From positions 46,076,456-46,140,455 of the forward strand of contig NC_051070.1 in assembly GCF_004664715.2 (NCBI RefSeq): DNA of 64,000 nt, written 5' to 3'. Shown in pieces: positions 11,271-22,400 of this stretch; the first letter of the stretch is position 1, and every line of letters begins with the position of its first letter. The notes below the pieces were generated by a model. The model saw nothing but the letters and a program-made list of their open reading frames with translations, did no database searches and was not told where the DNA came from. Position numbers and translations under genes: made by a program. The stretch is from Peromyscus leucopus. Taxonomy: Eukaryota; Chordata; Mammalia; Rodentia; Cricetidae.

Positions 11271-11325
11271 TGCTCTTCCTTGTTGTTTCAAGCCACCTCA
11301 CTTAATAGGAGTCCTTAGAAAATCA
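11271..11325 (+). mobile_element. MLT1-type LTR, right end
   Basis: 'ccttgttgtttcaagccacctcactta' corresponds to the 'tgttgttttaagccaccca' 3' region of MLT1-type LTRs. It continues the LTR begun at 10786. Confidence 0.5.
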
Positions 11326-12007
11326 GTTCAAGAGTTGGCTCTTCTAAGTTTGGGGTTTTGTTTGTTTTTTGTTTTGTTTTGACTTTCAAGTAGAACAGCA
11401 TGGAATTATTCCCGATGGGTGGACTATCTCAGTGTCTAAGACCTTCCATATTAGACATTTTTATCCACCACAGAATGAGAAACAAAAAAGTTCTAATGCA
11501 ATTCAATTCTTTCAAACCCGAAGTATCACTGGGATCCAGGAAGCTGCCCTCCCTTCCCTCCTAAGGGAACCATGCATAAAGCAATGAGGTGGATCCGAAG
11601 GTGCCAGTGGTCAACCTCCACCCTGCATTTCATGCTTTAGAGCCCACGGGAACTTGTTTTTAACTCTGCAGGTATGAGCATATAGATAGTACCTCTGTCC
11701 CTCAATAAAATCAGCAGCAAGTGAGAAAATGGACAAAAACACAACAACAACAACAAAAATGTGACATGAAGGAGACTCTTGTTTGGATAGTTTGGAGCAG
11801 ATACATGGGATAAATTCACAAGAATGGGGGGAATGATCTAGAAAAAAAAATCTGAGAATTTGCTATTATTTATATTTTTAGAGCTCTCTGGACCTTAGTT
11901 TTATAGATGAGAAAATTATGCTGAAGATACATCTGTGAGACACCACTGCCAACCATGAGCTGGGCAGGCTCTCCACCAAAATACAATTCACATGCTGCTC
12001 AATCTTT
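11326..12007. other. Apparently unique stretch
   Basis: Nothing is recognised except a (CAA)n-like tract near 11740 and short T/G runs near 11350. Confidence 0.4.
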
Positions 12008-12022
12008 AAGAGGGGGAGCGGC

Positions 12023-12223
12023 GCTGGAGAGATGGCTCAGCGGTTAAGAGCACTGGCTGTTCTTCCAAAGGTCCTGAGTTCAATTCCCAGCAACCACATG
12101 GTGGCTCACAACCATCTATAATGAGATCTGGTGCCCTCTTCTGGCCTGCAGGCATACATGCAGGCAGAACACTGTATACATAATAAATAAATAAAGCTTT
12201 TAAACACCCCCCCCCAAAAAAAA
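12023..12223 (+). mobile_element. B2-type SINE, forward
   Basis: A near-consensus copy: 'gctggagagatggctcagcgg' head, the 'ggtcctgagttcaattccc' B box, 'ctggtgccctcttctggcctgcagg' middle, and an 'aataaataaataaagctttt' tail. It is followed by nine or more C and an A-run. The duplicated flank 'aagagggggagcggc' at 12008-12022 reappears only after the adjoining B1, at 12383-12398. Confidence 0.95.
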
Positions 12224-12384
12224 GCCAGGCAGTGGTGGTGCACGCCTTTAATCCCAGCACTCGAGAGGCAGAGCCAGGAGGATCTCTGTGAGTTCAAGGC
12301 CAGCCTGGTCTACCAAGTGAGTTCCAGGAAAGGCGCAAAGCTACACAGAGAAACCCTGTCTCAAAAAAAAAAAAAAAAAAAAAA
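12224..12384 (+). mobile_element. B1 SINE joined to the tail of the B2, forward
   Basis: Near-consensus: 'gccaggcagtggtggtgcac', 'tttaatcccagcactcgag', the cricetid-type 'ccaggaaaggcgcaaag' block and a 20-base A tail. It starts straight after the A-run of the B2, so the two look like one inserted block. Confidence 0.95.
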
Positions 12385-12518
12385 GAGGGGGGAGTGGCAG
12401 TACTTGGTTATAATATGCATCAAACAGCCCAGATAAAACCAGATTTGTTTCAGAGGAAAGGGAGTAAAAAGAGAGGGAAGGAAGAAAGAGGAAGGGAGAG
12501 AAGAAATTGATCATTTAA

Positions 12519-12752
12519 ATATAAAATGGAGGGCTGGAGAGATGGCTCAGAGGTTAAGAACACTGGCTGTTCTTCCAGAGTCCTGAGTTCAATTCCTAGC
12601 ACCCACATGGTGACTCATAACCATCTACAATGAGATCTGTTGCCCTCTTCTGGTCTGCAGGCAGAACACTCACTGTATACATAACAAATAAATAAATCTT
12701 TGTTATATATATATATATATGAAATATAAAAAAATTATATATATAAAATGGA
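12519..12752 (+). mobile_element. B2-type SINE with TA-rich tail and target-site duplication
   Basis: The element begins at 12531 ('gggctggagagatggctcag') and passes 'caattcctagcacccacatgg' and 'aacaaataaataaatctttg'. It then ends in a (TA)n-rich tail to 12740. The flank 'atataaaatgga' is repeated exactly at 12519-12530 and 12741-12752, so the TA tail lies within the insertion. Confidence 0.93.
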
Positions 12753-12791
12753 GAACATATTCCTACACTATGTCAAAACACTCAATCAACA

Positions 12792-12990
12792 TGGGCCCAA
12801 AAATATGGTTCAGTGGGTAACGCCCTCATGACTAAGCCTGGCCCAGGTTCGATCCTTGAGACCCAGACTGTGGAAGGAGAGAATTGACAGAACTGACTTC
12901 TTAGAAGTCTTATTTTGACTTCTATATGCCTGCCATGGCACACACATGTGTACATATGCAAACACAGACACATATAAAATACATGTAAAT
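12792..12990 (+). mobile_element. B3-type SINE, forward, diverged
   Basis: 'atggttcagtgggtaacgcc', 'cccaggttcgatccttgagaccca' (B box), and 'gtggaaggagagaattgaca' are in B3 order, followed by a CA/TG-rich tail. It is older than the B2 copies just upstream. Confidence 0.7.
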
Positions 12991-13079
12991 AGTTATCAAA
13001 ATATCCAACATTTAAATGCATAAGAAAGCATGACATTTAAGGTAAAAATCTAGTAACAGAGTTTTCAAAGGCCATGATT

Positions 13080-13285
13080 ACAACTTGGGATCTTTTTTTG
13101 TTTTGTTTTGTTTTTTGTTTTTTCGAGACAGGGTTTGGGTTTCTCTTGTGTAGCTTTGCGCCTTTCCTGGAACTCACTTGGTAGCCCAGACTGGCCTCGA
13201 ACTCACAGAGATCCGCCTGCTCTGCCTCCCGAGTGCTGGGATTAAAGGCGTGCGCCACCACCGCCCGGCTAACAACTTGGGATCT
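13080..13285 (-). mobile_element. B1 SINE with target-site duplication, reverse
   Basis: The element is about 13094-13270, with a TTTTG-rich reversed tail, the 'tttgcgcctttcctgga' block and the end 'caccaccgcccggct'. The flank 'acaacttgggatct' occurs at 13080-13093 and 13272-13285, identical over 14 bases. Confidence 0.95.
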
Positions 13286-13318
13286 TGTAGACAGACAGAT
13301 ACAGAGGAGCGCGTGCGC

Positions 13319-14206
<888 letters not shown>

Positions 14207-14312
14207 TCTAAAATGTTTCTATTTATTCTTTGAGAATCTCATGCATGTATATAATGCATTTTGATCAAAGTCACACACACCCCAACTCCGCCTCTCCAAC
14301 AGTGGAGGTGAG
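14207..14312 (-). mobile_element. Probable rodent L1 3'-end fragment, reverse
   Basis: 'tatttattctttgagaatctcatgcatgtatataatgcattttgatcaaagtcac' resembles the reversed 3' end of rodent L1 elements. The same 'attttgatcata' segment begins the larger block at 46158. Confidence 0.45.
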
Positions 14313-14514
14313 CATTGTAATATTCAGTCTTTATTAAAAACATGGAGACAACAAAGACACCTGGTTAAGATGAAAAGAGAAAAACTGATTGTTAACTTCC
14401 TCCTCCACCTCATTCCTGAAATACCACTTTGGCTAGCCTTACAGCCAACTTGAACAAGAAGGTATATTCCTAAACCCAGGCCTAATCCACTCTACAGACT
14501 TCTAGTGGAAGCCA

Positions 14515-14519
<5 letters not shown>

Positions 14520-14573
<54 letters not shown>
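14520..14573 (+). repeat. (CA)n microsatellite, about 27 units
   Basis: A pure AC/CA run. It explains the His/Thr and Cys/Val repeat frames. No SINE is attached that I can recognise. Confidence 0.98.
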
Positions 14574-14575
<2 letters not shown>

Positions 14576-16365
14576 GAAAAAAGCCACTGACCAGCAAATG
14601 CATTTCCTATTGCATCTTGTGATTTCCAATATCAAGGCAACGATGTGTGTAATAAAGTCGAGACACCTCAGCATCAGGGATCAACTTTAGAATAATAACT
14701 TAAATTGGTGTTTCTGCTTTCCAAGGTCCTTCACATTTGCTCTTTCCTGGATGATAATGAGAATATCTGCCACTTCTGGACCCAGTGGTTCTGAATGTTA
14801 ATGGAGGCTCACACATCTCAAACAAAAGAGCAAGGATCTGAGACTAGTGACAGAGTCCTTTACAGAACTATTCAAAATAGATAGGGCAACTTCTTTAGGA
14901 CTAATTTCTCTGGCCAAGGACACCACTTCCTGGCACAAGTTACATACTCTACCTATAATGTATATTTCCATAATTATATACAGTAACACATTTCACAAGA
15001 AAGGATATTAGGCTAGACCTTCTAGAAGAAACCATCTGAGTAAATATACGTGTCACCACAAAAGTCATAATTGGTCAATATCTTAAGTCTGTTTGACTTT
15101 TATTATTTTAAATTCTCATATATCTAATTTCCCAATCCCAGTGAACACACAATGGACCTTCCACCGCAAACGCAGGAGTGTTGAGGGCTGATTCGCATTC
15201 CTTCCCACATCCCACACAGACCAGGGATTCAGGTTCACTTAAATCAGTTCAGAAGAAAATGGGGTTATACTTTTAAACTACTGTTCTTTTCTTTCTGAAG
15301 AATTTCAACTTTAATTTAGACCTAAATTCATCATCATAATTAGTTTCTTTACAAATTCTGTGTATTTTAAGTGAAATGACTAGGGAAAACACTATTTTAA
15401 AGATGTCATTTTCCAAATGTAATCATAAAGCATTAAAAATGTCACACTATTTCTTGTGAAAAGCCCTTTTAACCAGGCCCCAAGAGTACACAGTATATGA
15501 TACCATCTAGAAGAGAACGGTTTTCTAAATTCAGCCTTAGTGTTTTACATGTAGAAGTCTTTAATCAGTTTTTTCCAACATAGTAACAGGCAGTTATGTA
15601 GCCAATTATACAGTCCATATAATAATTTATAGAAAGTCTCTTTAACATTATATGAAGAAAAACGTCATATTCTAAAAGTCTCTATTCTAAGGTAAACTGC
15701 CTTTCTCTCATACTGTATAGACTAACAATGGAGCTGGTTCTTAATTATAAATGTTAAAGGTAAAGCTCACATTATCTCTATTATATATCCCATGTCTCCT
15801 ATACATTTGAATAGAAACAACATTTTTATTAACTTCTTTTCAGATAGAAGCATTTTACAACCAATAGCTTTTTAGTTGTATATGAGAGATGTTTTAGGAG
15901 GAAAAAAATGAAGGAAGCTAATACTGAAGAGAGACAGCAAGATGGTAGTTCATTCTTCCCGGGTTCTGTGTGCACAATTCCTTCTTGTGGTGGCTCATTA
16001 CAGCAAGCATATGTGAATGATACTTGGTCTCAAAAGTTCTGAAACTAACATATTCATAGTAGTTTTGCTGATCGGCAACACAGCTTAGCACTTGCTTCTA
16101 TTAAAACTGTGAAGTGTCATTGTCTTAGATCCTGCCTGCCTCTGCTTCTACTCCCTTCCGTCTAACCTACTTTTCACCTAGCACCCAGGATCCCCGCTTT
16201 TCATCTTCATGGTTAAACAGGGCTGCCCTTTATGGGCCATGCTCACCCATCTACAAAGACATATTTTTTAAAAAATCTATATTATCCACCACTTCTGTTA
16301 GTTTCCCCAGTTCCAACTAAGGAGATTAATTGACCCCAGCTGCTCACTGCCATCTTCCATGATCC
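14574..16365. other. 1.8 kb AT-rich unique DNA
   Basis: No repeat, exon or RNA gene is recognised. Long repeat-free AT-rich intronic DNA like this may hold conserved non-coding elements, but nothing in the sequence alone shows this. Confidence 0.35.
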
Positions 16366-16480
16366 ATTCATTCAGCAAATATTCTCCGTGTGTCTGTTCT
16401 GTGCCAGAATTCTTCAAGCGTACTGGGGATATGTTAAAGACCAACAACAGACAGGATAATACAGTAACATTCTAGTTAAG
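16366..16480 (-). mobile_element. L2 3'-end fragment, reverse
   Basis: 'ttcattcagcaaatattctc', 'tctgttctgtgccagaattctt' and 'actggggatatg' follow the order of the reversed 3' end of mammalian L2. It is very diverged. Confidence 0.5.
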
Positions 16481-16802
16481 TTGGTGACCAAAACTACCCG
16501 TGATACAGACCCAGTTAAAACCCAAAGGCCTGAGAACAAAAGGAACAGTGTATGAGGTCTCAGTGGTCCAGAGTAGGAGATGAGAAATCAGGCGGAAAGA
16601 ATTCTTACTGGTAAATATTTTGGCAGATAATTGGAAATTCAAAGCCTAGTCAAGCTTGCACAGACAATTAGCCATCACTCCCTCAGAGGTGTGGTGATAG
16701 CTGTGGCTCCTTCAGGACAGGGGAGTGGTGAGAACTGCTAAAGTTCTAGGTGGTTCTCAAGTTGAACTGATGGGTTCTGCTGAGTGACTGGACATGGACA
16801 CA

Positions 16803-17130
16803 TGGGGTGGTGTGAATGAGAATGCCCCCCATAGGCTCAGCATTGGAACACTTGGCTCCCAGTTGGTGGCGCTGTTTAGGAAGGTTTGGGTGGTATGGAC
16901 TTCCTGGAAGAAGGATTTGGGAGTGAAAAGCCTTCACCTACTTCTAATTTCCTCTCTCTGCTTCATGCCTGCATTTGAAGATGTGAAAGCTCCCAGATTC
17001 TGCCCCTGCCGCACAACCGCCCCTTGCTGCCATGGCAGACACTTACCTCTCTGGAACTATAACCCCAGATAAACTCTTCTTTCTATAAACTCTTCCTTCT
17101 ATAAACTATACACAGAAAAGTACCTCACAT
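16803..17130 (+). mobile_element. MT-type MaLR solo LTR, forward
   Basis: 'gaatgagaatgccccccataggctca', 'aacacttggctcccagttggtggcgctgttt', and 'gataaactcttctttctataa' are landmarks of rodent MT LTRs (MTC/MTD type). The 3' part carries a 16-bp tandem duplication at 17072-17103. No internal retroviral DNA is attached. Confidence 0.75.
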
Positions 17131-19148
17131 AGTGTGTCAAAGAGACTCTCAAGCTGATGTCTGGGGTTTTGAGGTCAGCACACTGCAGTTTCTGTCTGTC
17201 TATAACATGATCTCTTTGGCTGTTGTATGATAAACAGCTGGGAAGAAATAAGGGGGAGCTGAAAGAGTAATCACGAGGCTACTTTGATAATCTCACTTGA
17301 GGACTGAAATGCTATTCCTCTCCCTTAGAAACAAAATGGCTAACAGCAAACAAGCTACTGTAGAACAGTAAGTTTCGCCACAGGTGAGGGGACAGAGGGC
17401 AGATGGGACGCAGGCACCCCTCCAATCATACTCCGCTGGAACATTTTCCATGGAAGCAGGAGACCCATGTTTTCTATCAACTCAGAAATTCTCTAAGCAT
17501 GCTTTGTGCTACATTTTCTAATAGGTCCAGCCCAGGGGGCTCTCAAGCATAAATCCTCAAGCTCTATTAAAACCCTTGAGAAGAGGGTCAAGGCACAATC
17601 AATAAGCTCATCCAGTGACACTGTGAAAAGCCCCAGCAGCTCTAGTGTCCCTTGAAGAGATCTGATTCCCTCCCCTGGCTGGGGGGGGGGGAGAGGGTGC
17701 TAGACAGGGGCTGCCCTGGCAGGGAGGAAATAAGTCCTGGATCTGTGGCTCCTTTGTCTGCATAAGGTTTGTTTGCTTCTTCTTCTTTTTTTTTTTTTCT
17801 GTACAAAACACTCTCCACTCCTTTCTATCCCACAGAGTGTCTCCATCTCAGTGACAATCTCAATCTGCGGGGCATGAGGAAGGGCATGAGCTAATGTTCC
17901 TTTCCAGTAAAAGCCTGAGACTTCAGGGCTTCTCGGAAAACAGGTTCTGGGCACCGTTGTCATGGTTCTAAGAACCCGTTATAGAAACAGACAACGGGAG
18001 TTTAGCTCACCCTAATAAGTCCTGAAGTCATTTTCCCCAGTGGACCAATAGCTAATGAGGAAGCTGTGCCTTCCAGCACTGGGATGGATGTTCCGAGGAA
18101 AACGAGTCTAGGATACCACCTCGAGGATTCCAAGGCACACAAAGGAGACAGTAAATCTGTCCTCCGGCCTGGAAGGCAGACACAAAGCAGGCAGGACGCT
18201 GGAATGGACTGCTAAGCAGTTGTGGGTAGAGGGATGGGTGGCACGTGATGAAGCACTCCAAGAACTGATATTAAAACAAACAACCCGAGTGTAAATATGA
18301 CCACTATTTGCTTCAATTAGGTCTAAGCTACAGGAGTGCGAACTTTAATATTTCCTCAGTGTACAGCTCTGTGAATGCTCTCACCATTATTAAAGTGTGT
18401 TTATACAGGGTTTGGCTTTTCATTTATTATGGAAAAATTACATCTTGCCAACAGCACCACAGAGGCCTACACAGTAAATCCTCCACTGACCTTGAACCCA
18501 AGCTTAAGCAAACAGCCACTCTCCTTGGTGCCGAACCGCCTACCTGACACTGCGTAGATGGCTGTGAATATAAATTACAGCTACAACGTGTCTTAGTGTT
18601 ATGGATTACCTGTGGCTTCTCCAGAAGGCAGCGTCTGCAGAGGAACTCTGGTGCCAAGGAAAGTTCCTAGTGTGGGCGCTCCCCGTATGTTCACTCACAG
18701 ACGATCATCATTGGCTTAGGAGCAGTAGAGTGACAGGGCCTTGAGCCCCAAGGAGGTGCTGGCAGGGTGCTTGCGGAGTCTGGTCAGGTTTTCCAAGAGC
18801 AAAGAGAAAGAAGCTTCTCAAGAGAGATGCGGTACTAAGACGTGAGGTAAAACAGCACCTGAACCTGCAAGGCACTGCGGACAAGCAACTGGCAACTGAG
18901 TCGGCCGAAGATCAGTCTGTCTCCATTAAAGATGGGGGGGGGGGGAAGCACTGACAGCACTGACATAGGGAAGCGCTTACAAGAGAATAGTAAATGTGGA
19001 CAGCAAGATGCAAAACGATAAAGGCATAAAACTAGGATTACAGAGGGTAGAGGTTGACAGAAAATATGTAGAAATCAAAGCCATTGGGTGTAAGTGACAG
19101 AATTAGGAGCATATCTATTTTCCTTTGAAATTTCCTTTAACTTACCAT

Positions 19149-19149
<1 letters not shown>
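17131..19149. other. 2 kb without recognised elements
   Basis: It holds a G9 run near 17683, a TTC/T-rich tract at 17777-17800 and a G12 run at 18934-18945. No exon is recognised, and the open frames are short. Confidence 0.4.

Positions 19150-19194
<45 letters not shown>
19150..19194 (+). repeat. (CA)n microsatellite, about 22 units
   Basis: A pure AC run in AT-rich unique DNA. Confidence 0.97.
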
Positions 19195-19196
<2 letters not shown>

Positions 19197-21041
19197 AAAA
19201 AGGATTACTAGAGGTCAGAAGATATGTGAATATTCACGGCAGTGTTTGTAATGGTAAAAGTGGGGGCTCCGAGCAAGGTAGTAATTAGCCAGTCACACTA
19301 ACAGGAAGCAGGAATAAGAACATTGTCTGACCATAAACACAAGACAAGATATTTCATGGTATACAAAAGACCATAAAGATGTGAGACAATGTGACAAGGG
19401 ATTTCTGGAAAAGAAAGTAGATAGTAAAAAAATAAATAAATTGAGCCTACAAATTGATGAATAACAGTAAATAAAACAGTACAGAATAAAAACAGGAGAT
19501 TACACAGAATTTCTGAGGGAACTCCTAGCACATTGCTAGTTCTTCAAAAGCTGGTCAAGCACAAAGAAATCTGCCTCCAAATCCATTAACTAGAAATCCA
19601 TTTTCTTGCTTCCAGACAACAACCCAAACTTCAGAACGCAGTTAATCTATCCACAACAAGTTTATCAAATTTCTGTTGAAAAATTACCATTTTTATATAT
19701 CATGTTAGACCAAGTCAGTTTCCCAGATGCTGCCTGGAACTGGAGCCGCTCAACTGTTCAGTTACTGGGTCTACCCCTCCAGGACAGAAGGCTGGAAATG
19801 GAGACAAAAGTACGTGGTATCTAGTGGTATAATGCAGATGATGGCCTCTTCCCTTGGCAACCACATCATCACCACAATCTGCCCTAGGCCTCTCCTCTGA
19901 CAAAGCAGGTGTAATTTCAAAGAATTATGAGATTCCAATGACATATCAATGATTGCTTAATTTTTGACACAAAGTAGATACTCTAAAATGCTTCTGAGTA
20001 GATAAACCAGCATGCTTTGGTAGCATATGATACCATGAATATACAAGGAGGGAGAAGGAAAAGAATGGCATTCTCCATGGGTCTATTCCTCTCTAATATA
20101 TATAATTTCTTTTTATCATCAACATCTCTGCCAAACTGCCACTGTCGTTACTGTTCCCCCTAAGCAAGCCTCCCTGTCACCATACACCATCCTTAGTCTT
20201 AGGGGCATATTTCTGTAGCTGTTGCCTTCTCTCAGAAAGGTAAGCTCCAGAATGAGGACAGCGCATCTTTATAGTTCATGAGCAGGCAAGTAACCATCAA
20301 GCAATGCAGAGAGGAAAGTATTTCTACACCTTCAGTCCAGGAAGGATCCTTTAGAGTCAAGATCTACATGGTGCAGTAAGGCAACTCCAGATTCTTTCTA
20401 AATTGAGACAAAATTCCTGAAGATCCAGATGTGAAGAGCATACCTGACCCTTGTAGTGTATAAGATTAAGCAGCACCATCCAGAGGTGCTTAAATAGTCG
20501 TTGAAGCTTAAGGAGACCCATGGATAGAATTCATGGAAGTATTTAAACTCACATTAGAATTTCAATTATGAATTTGGACAGCTAAAGCACTCATGACAGA
20601 AGTAACAGCACATGTCTATTTGTCACCAACAGAAGCTATGAATGTTTTCATATCTCAGTGCAATTCTTGCAAGTGTGTCAAAATATAACCTATGTTCATC
20701 ACCATTATAGTGGCCATTATAGCCACCACAAGACCTAAGATATGATAACAAAGGGGAATATGTGTTGCTATAACCCAAATGTGTTTAAAATACTTTGACA
20801 ACTATTTCATTAGGCTGAAGCCCTACCAGGCTTGGTATTCAATACATTTACACACTTCACTCTGGGAAGAGGCCACAGATTCCAGCAGCCAGCTAAAGAA
20901 GTCCTTAGCACAAGAGGCAAGAACCCTGCTCCTGGCAGTCTGGCCCCAGCACTGAAGGCATTATGCAGTCATCAAGCCCATCACTTATAAGACTTTCAAA
21001 TGTGAAAATTAAAACACTATTTGTGAAATCACAACATTCTA

Positions 21042-21043
<2 letters not shown>
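19195..21043. other. 1.8 kb without recognised elements
   Basis: AT-rich. No repeat family or exon is recognised. Confidence 0.4.

Positions 21044-21086
<43 letters not shown>
21044..21086 (+). repeat. (CA)n microsatellite, about 21 units
   Basis: A pure CA run. It is the source of the Thr/His repeat frame. Confidence 0.97.
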
Positions 21087-21088
<2 letters not shown>

Positions 21089-21347
21089 ATTTATGTGTAT
21101 AGAACTATAGTATGTATTACTTGTATATTTAGAAAGTTCAAATCTAACTACATGATTTATATTTTTTTTAAATGCAGGTTACTCATATAATAGTTTAACT
21201 TGAGTTATTTTTATTACTTTTTCCCATAGGGTTTAAAACAAACATTTTTGTCAAGGATTTGGGTTTGAACCCTAAATCAAATTCACTAACACATCATTAT
21301 AAACCTTGTTTTCTCCTCTATACAATGTGAATGATAATATACCCCAT

Positions 21348-21620
21348 GTCCTGGTTGGTTCTTGTCAACTTGACACAGCTAGAATTATCTGGGAAGAGGA
21401 AACTTAACTGAGAAATTATCACCATCAGATTGCCCGGAGGCAAGTCTGTGGTGCATCTTCTTAATTAATGATAGAAGTGGGTGGGCCCAGCCCTCAGGAG
21501 CAGGGTGGTGGTCCTGAGTAGTATAAAAAAGTAGGCAGAGCAAGCCATGAAAACCAAACCAGTCGGCAATTGTTCCTTCACGATCTCGCTGACTTCTCTC
21601 TATGACGGACTGTAATTTGT
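21348..21620 (+). mobile_element. ORR1-type LTR, forward, 3'-truncated
   Basis: 'gttggttcttgtcaacttgacacagct', 'cttcttaattaatgatagaagtgggtgggcccagcc', and 'agcaagccatga' follow ORR1 order. It lacks the polyadenylation end and meets an inverted ORR1 copy at about 21620. Confidence 0.75.
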
Positions 21621-22026
21621 GAAGTGAAATACTGCTGTGATAAACACCATGACCAAAAGCAACCTGGGGAGGATAGGGTTTGTTTCACCTTGGAACTCTC
21701 AGGCCACACTGCATCACTGATATTAGGGCAGGAACTCAAGGGAAGAACCTGGAGGCAAGAACTGAAAGCAGAGGCCATGCGGAACTAGTGTTTACTGACT
21801 TGCTGTACATGGGTGCTCAGCCTGCTTTCTTATAGAACCCAGGACCACCTGCTCAGGGGTGGCGCCACCCCACCGTGAGCTGGGCCTCCCATATCCATCA
21901 TTGATCAAGACAATACTGCACAGCCTCGCCTACAGGTCAATCTTATGGAGGCATTTCCTCAATTAAGATCCCCACTATCCACACATGTCTAGGTTTGTGA
22001 TAAGTTGGAAAAAGAACAACCAGCTC
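21621..22026 (-). mobile_element. ORR1-type LTR, reverse, head-to-head with the previous copy
   Basis: It starts with the reversed 3' end 'tgctgtgataaacaccatgaccaaaagcaacctggggagga'. It passes 'cttatagaacccaggaccacc' and ends in the reversed start 'gataagttggaaaaagaac.accagc'. It is close to full length, and the two copies together form a large imperfect inverted repeat. Confidence 0.75.
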
Positions 22027-22219
22027 AAAACATTAAGAGGATTAAACAGTGCACACACAGCACTACATAATACCTGCAAAGTCCTCAGTGTAGTATTTCA
22101 TACAGTGAATACTCAATTCTCATAGCAGTAACACTGTTCTAGTGGTTAATGTCATTTATTTATAGTGTTAAAAGAGTCTATTACTAGGAGGCAACCAGCA
22201 GACTGCTTCAGGACACCAA

Positions 22220-22400
22220 GTCTTCACAACAGACTGCCTGGGTTGGAATTTTACTCTTCTACTTCCAAGCTCTGTCAATTTATCAGAGGTTATAACTCAG
22301 ACACGTATCTCCCAGGGGTGTTATGAGGTTCAAATCAGTAACCATATGTAAAGCACACACAAAAGTGCCTGTTATACAGCACTTTGTAATTATTGGGTAT
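22220..22400 (+). mobile_element. MIR-like SINE fragment
   Basis: A 'gggttggaattttactcttctactt.c' B-box/core-like start is followed by 'gttataactcagac' and 'aggggtgttatgaggttcaaat', in the order of mammalian MIR. It is ancient and diverged. Confidence 0.5.
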
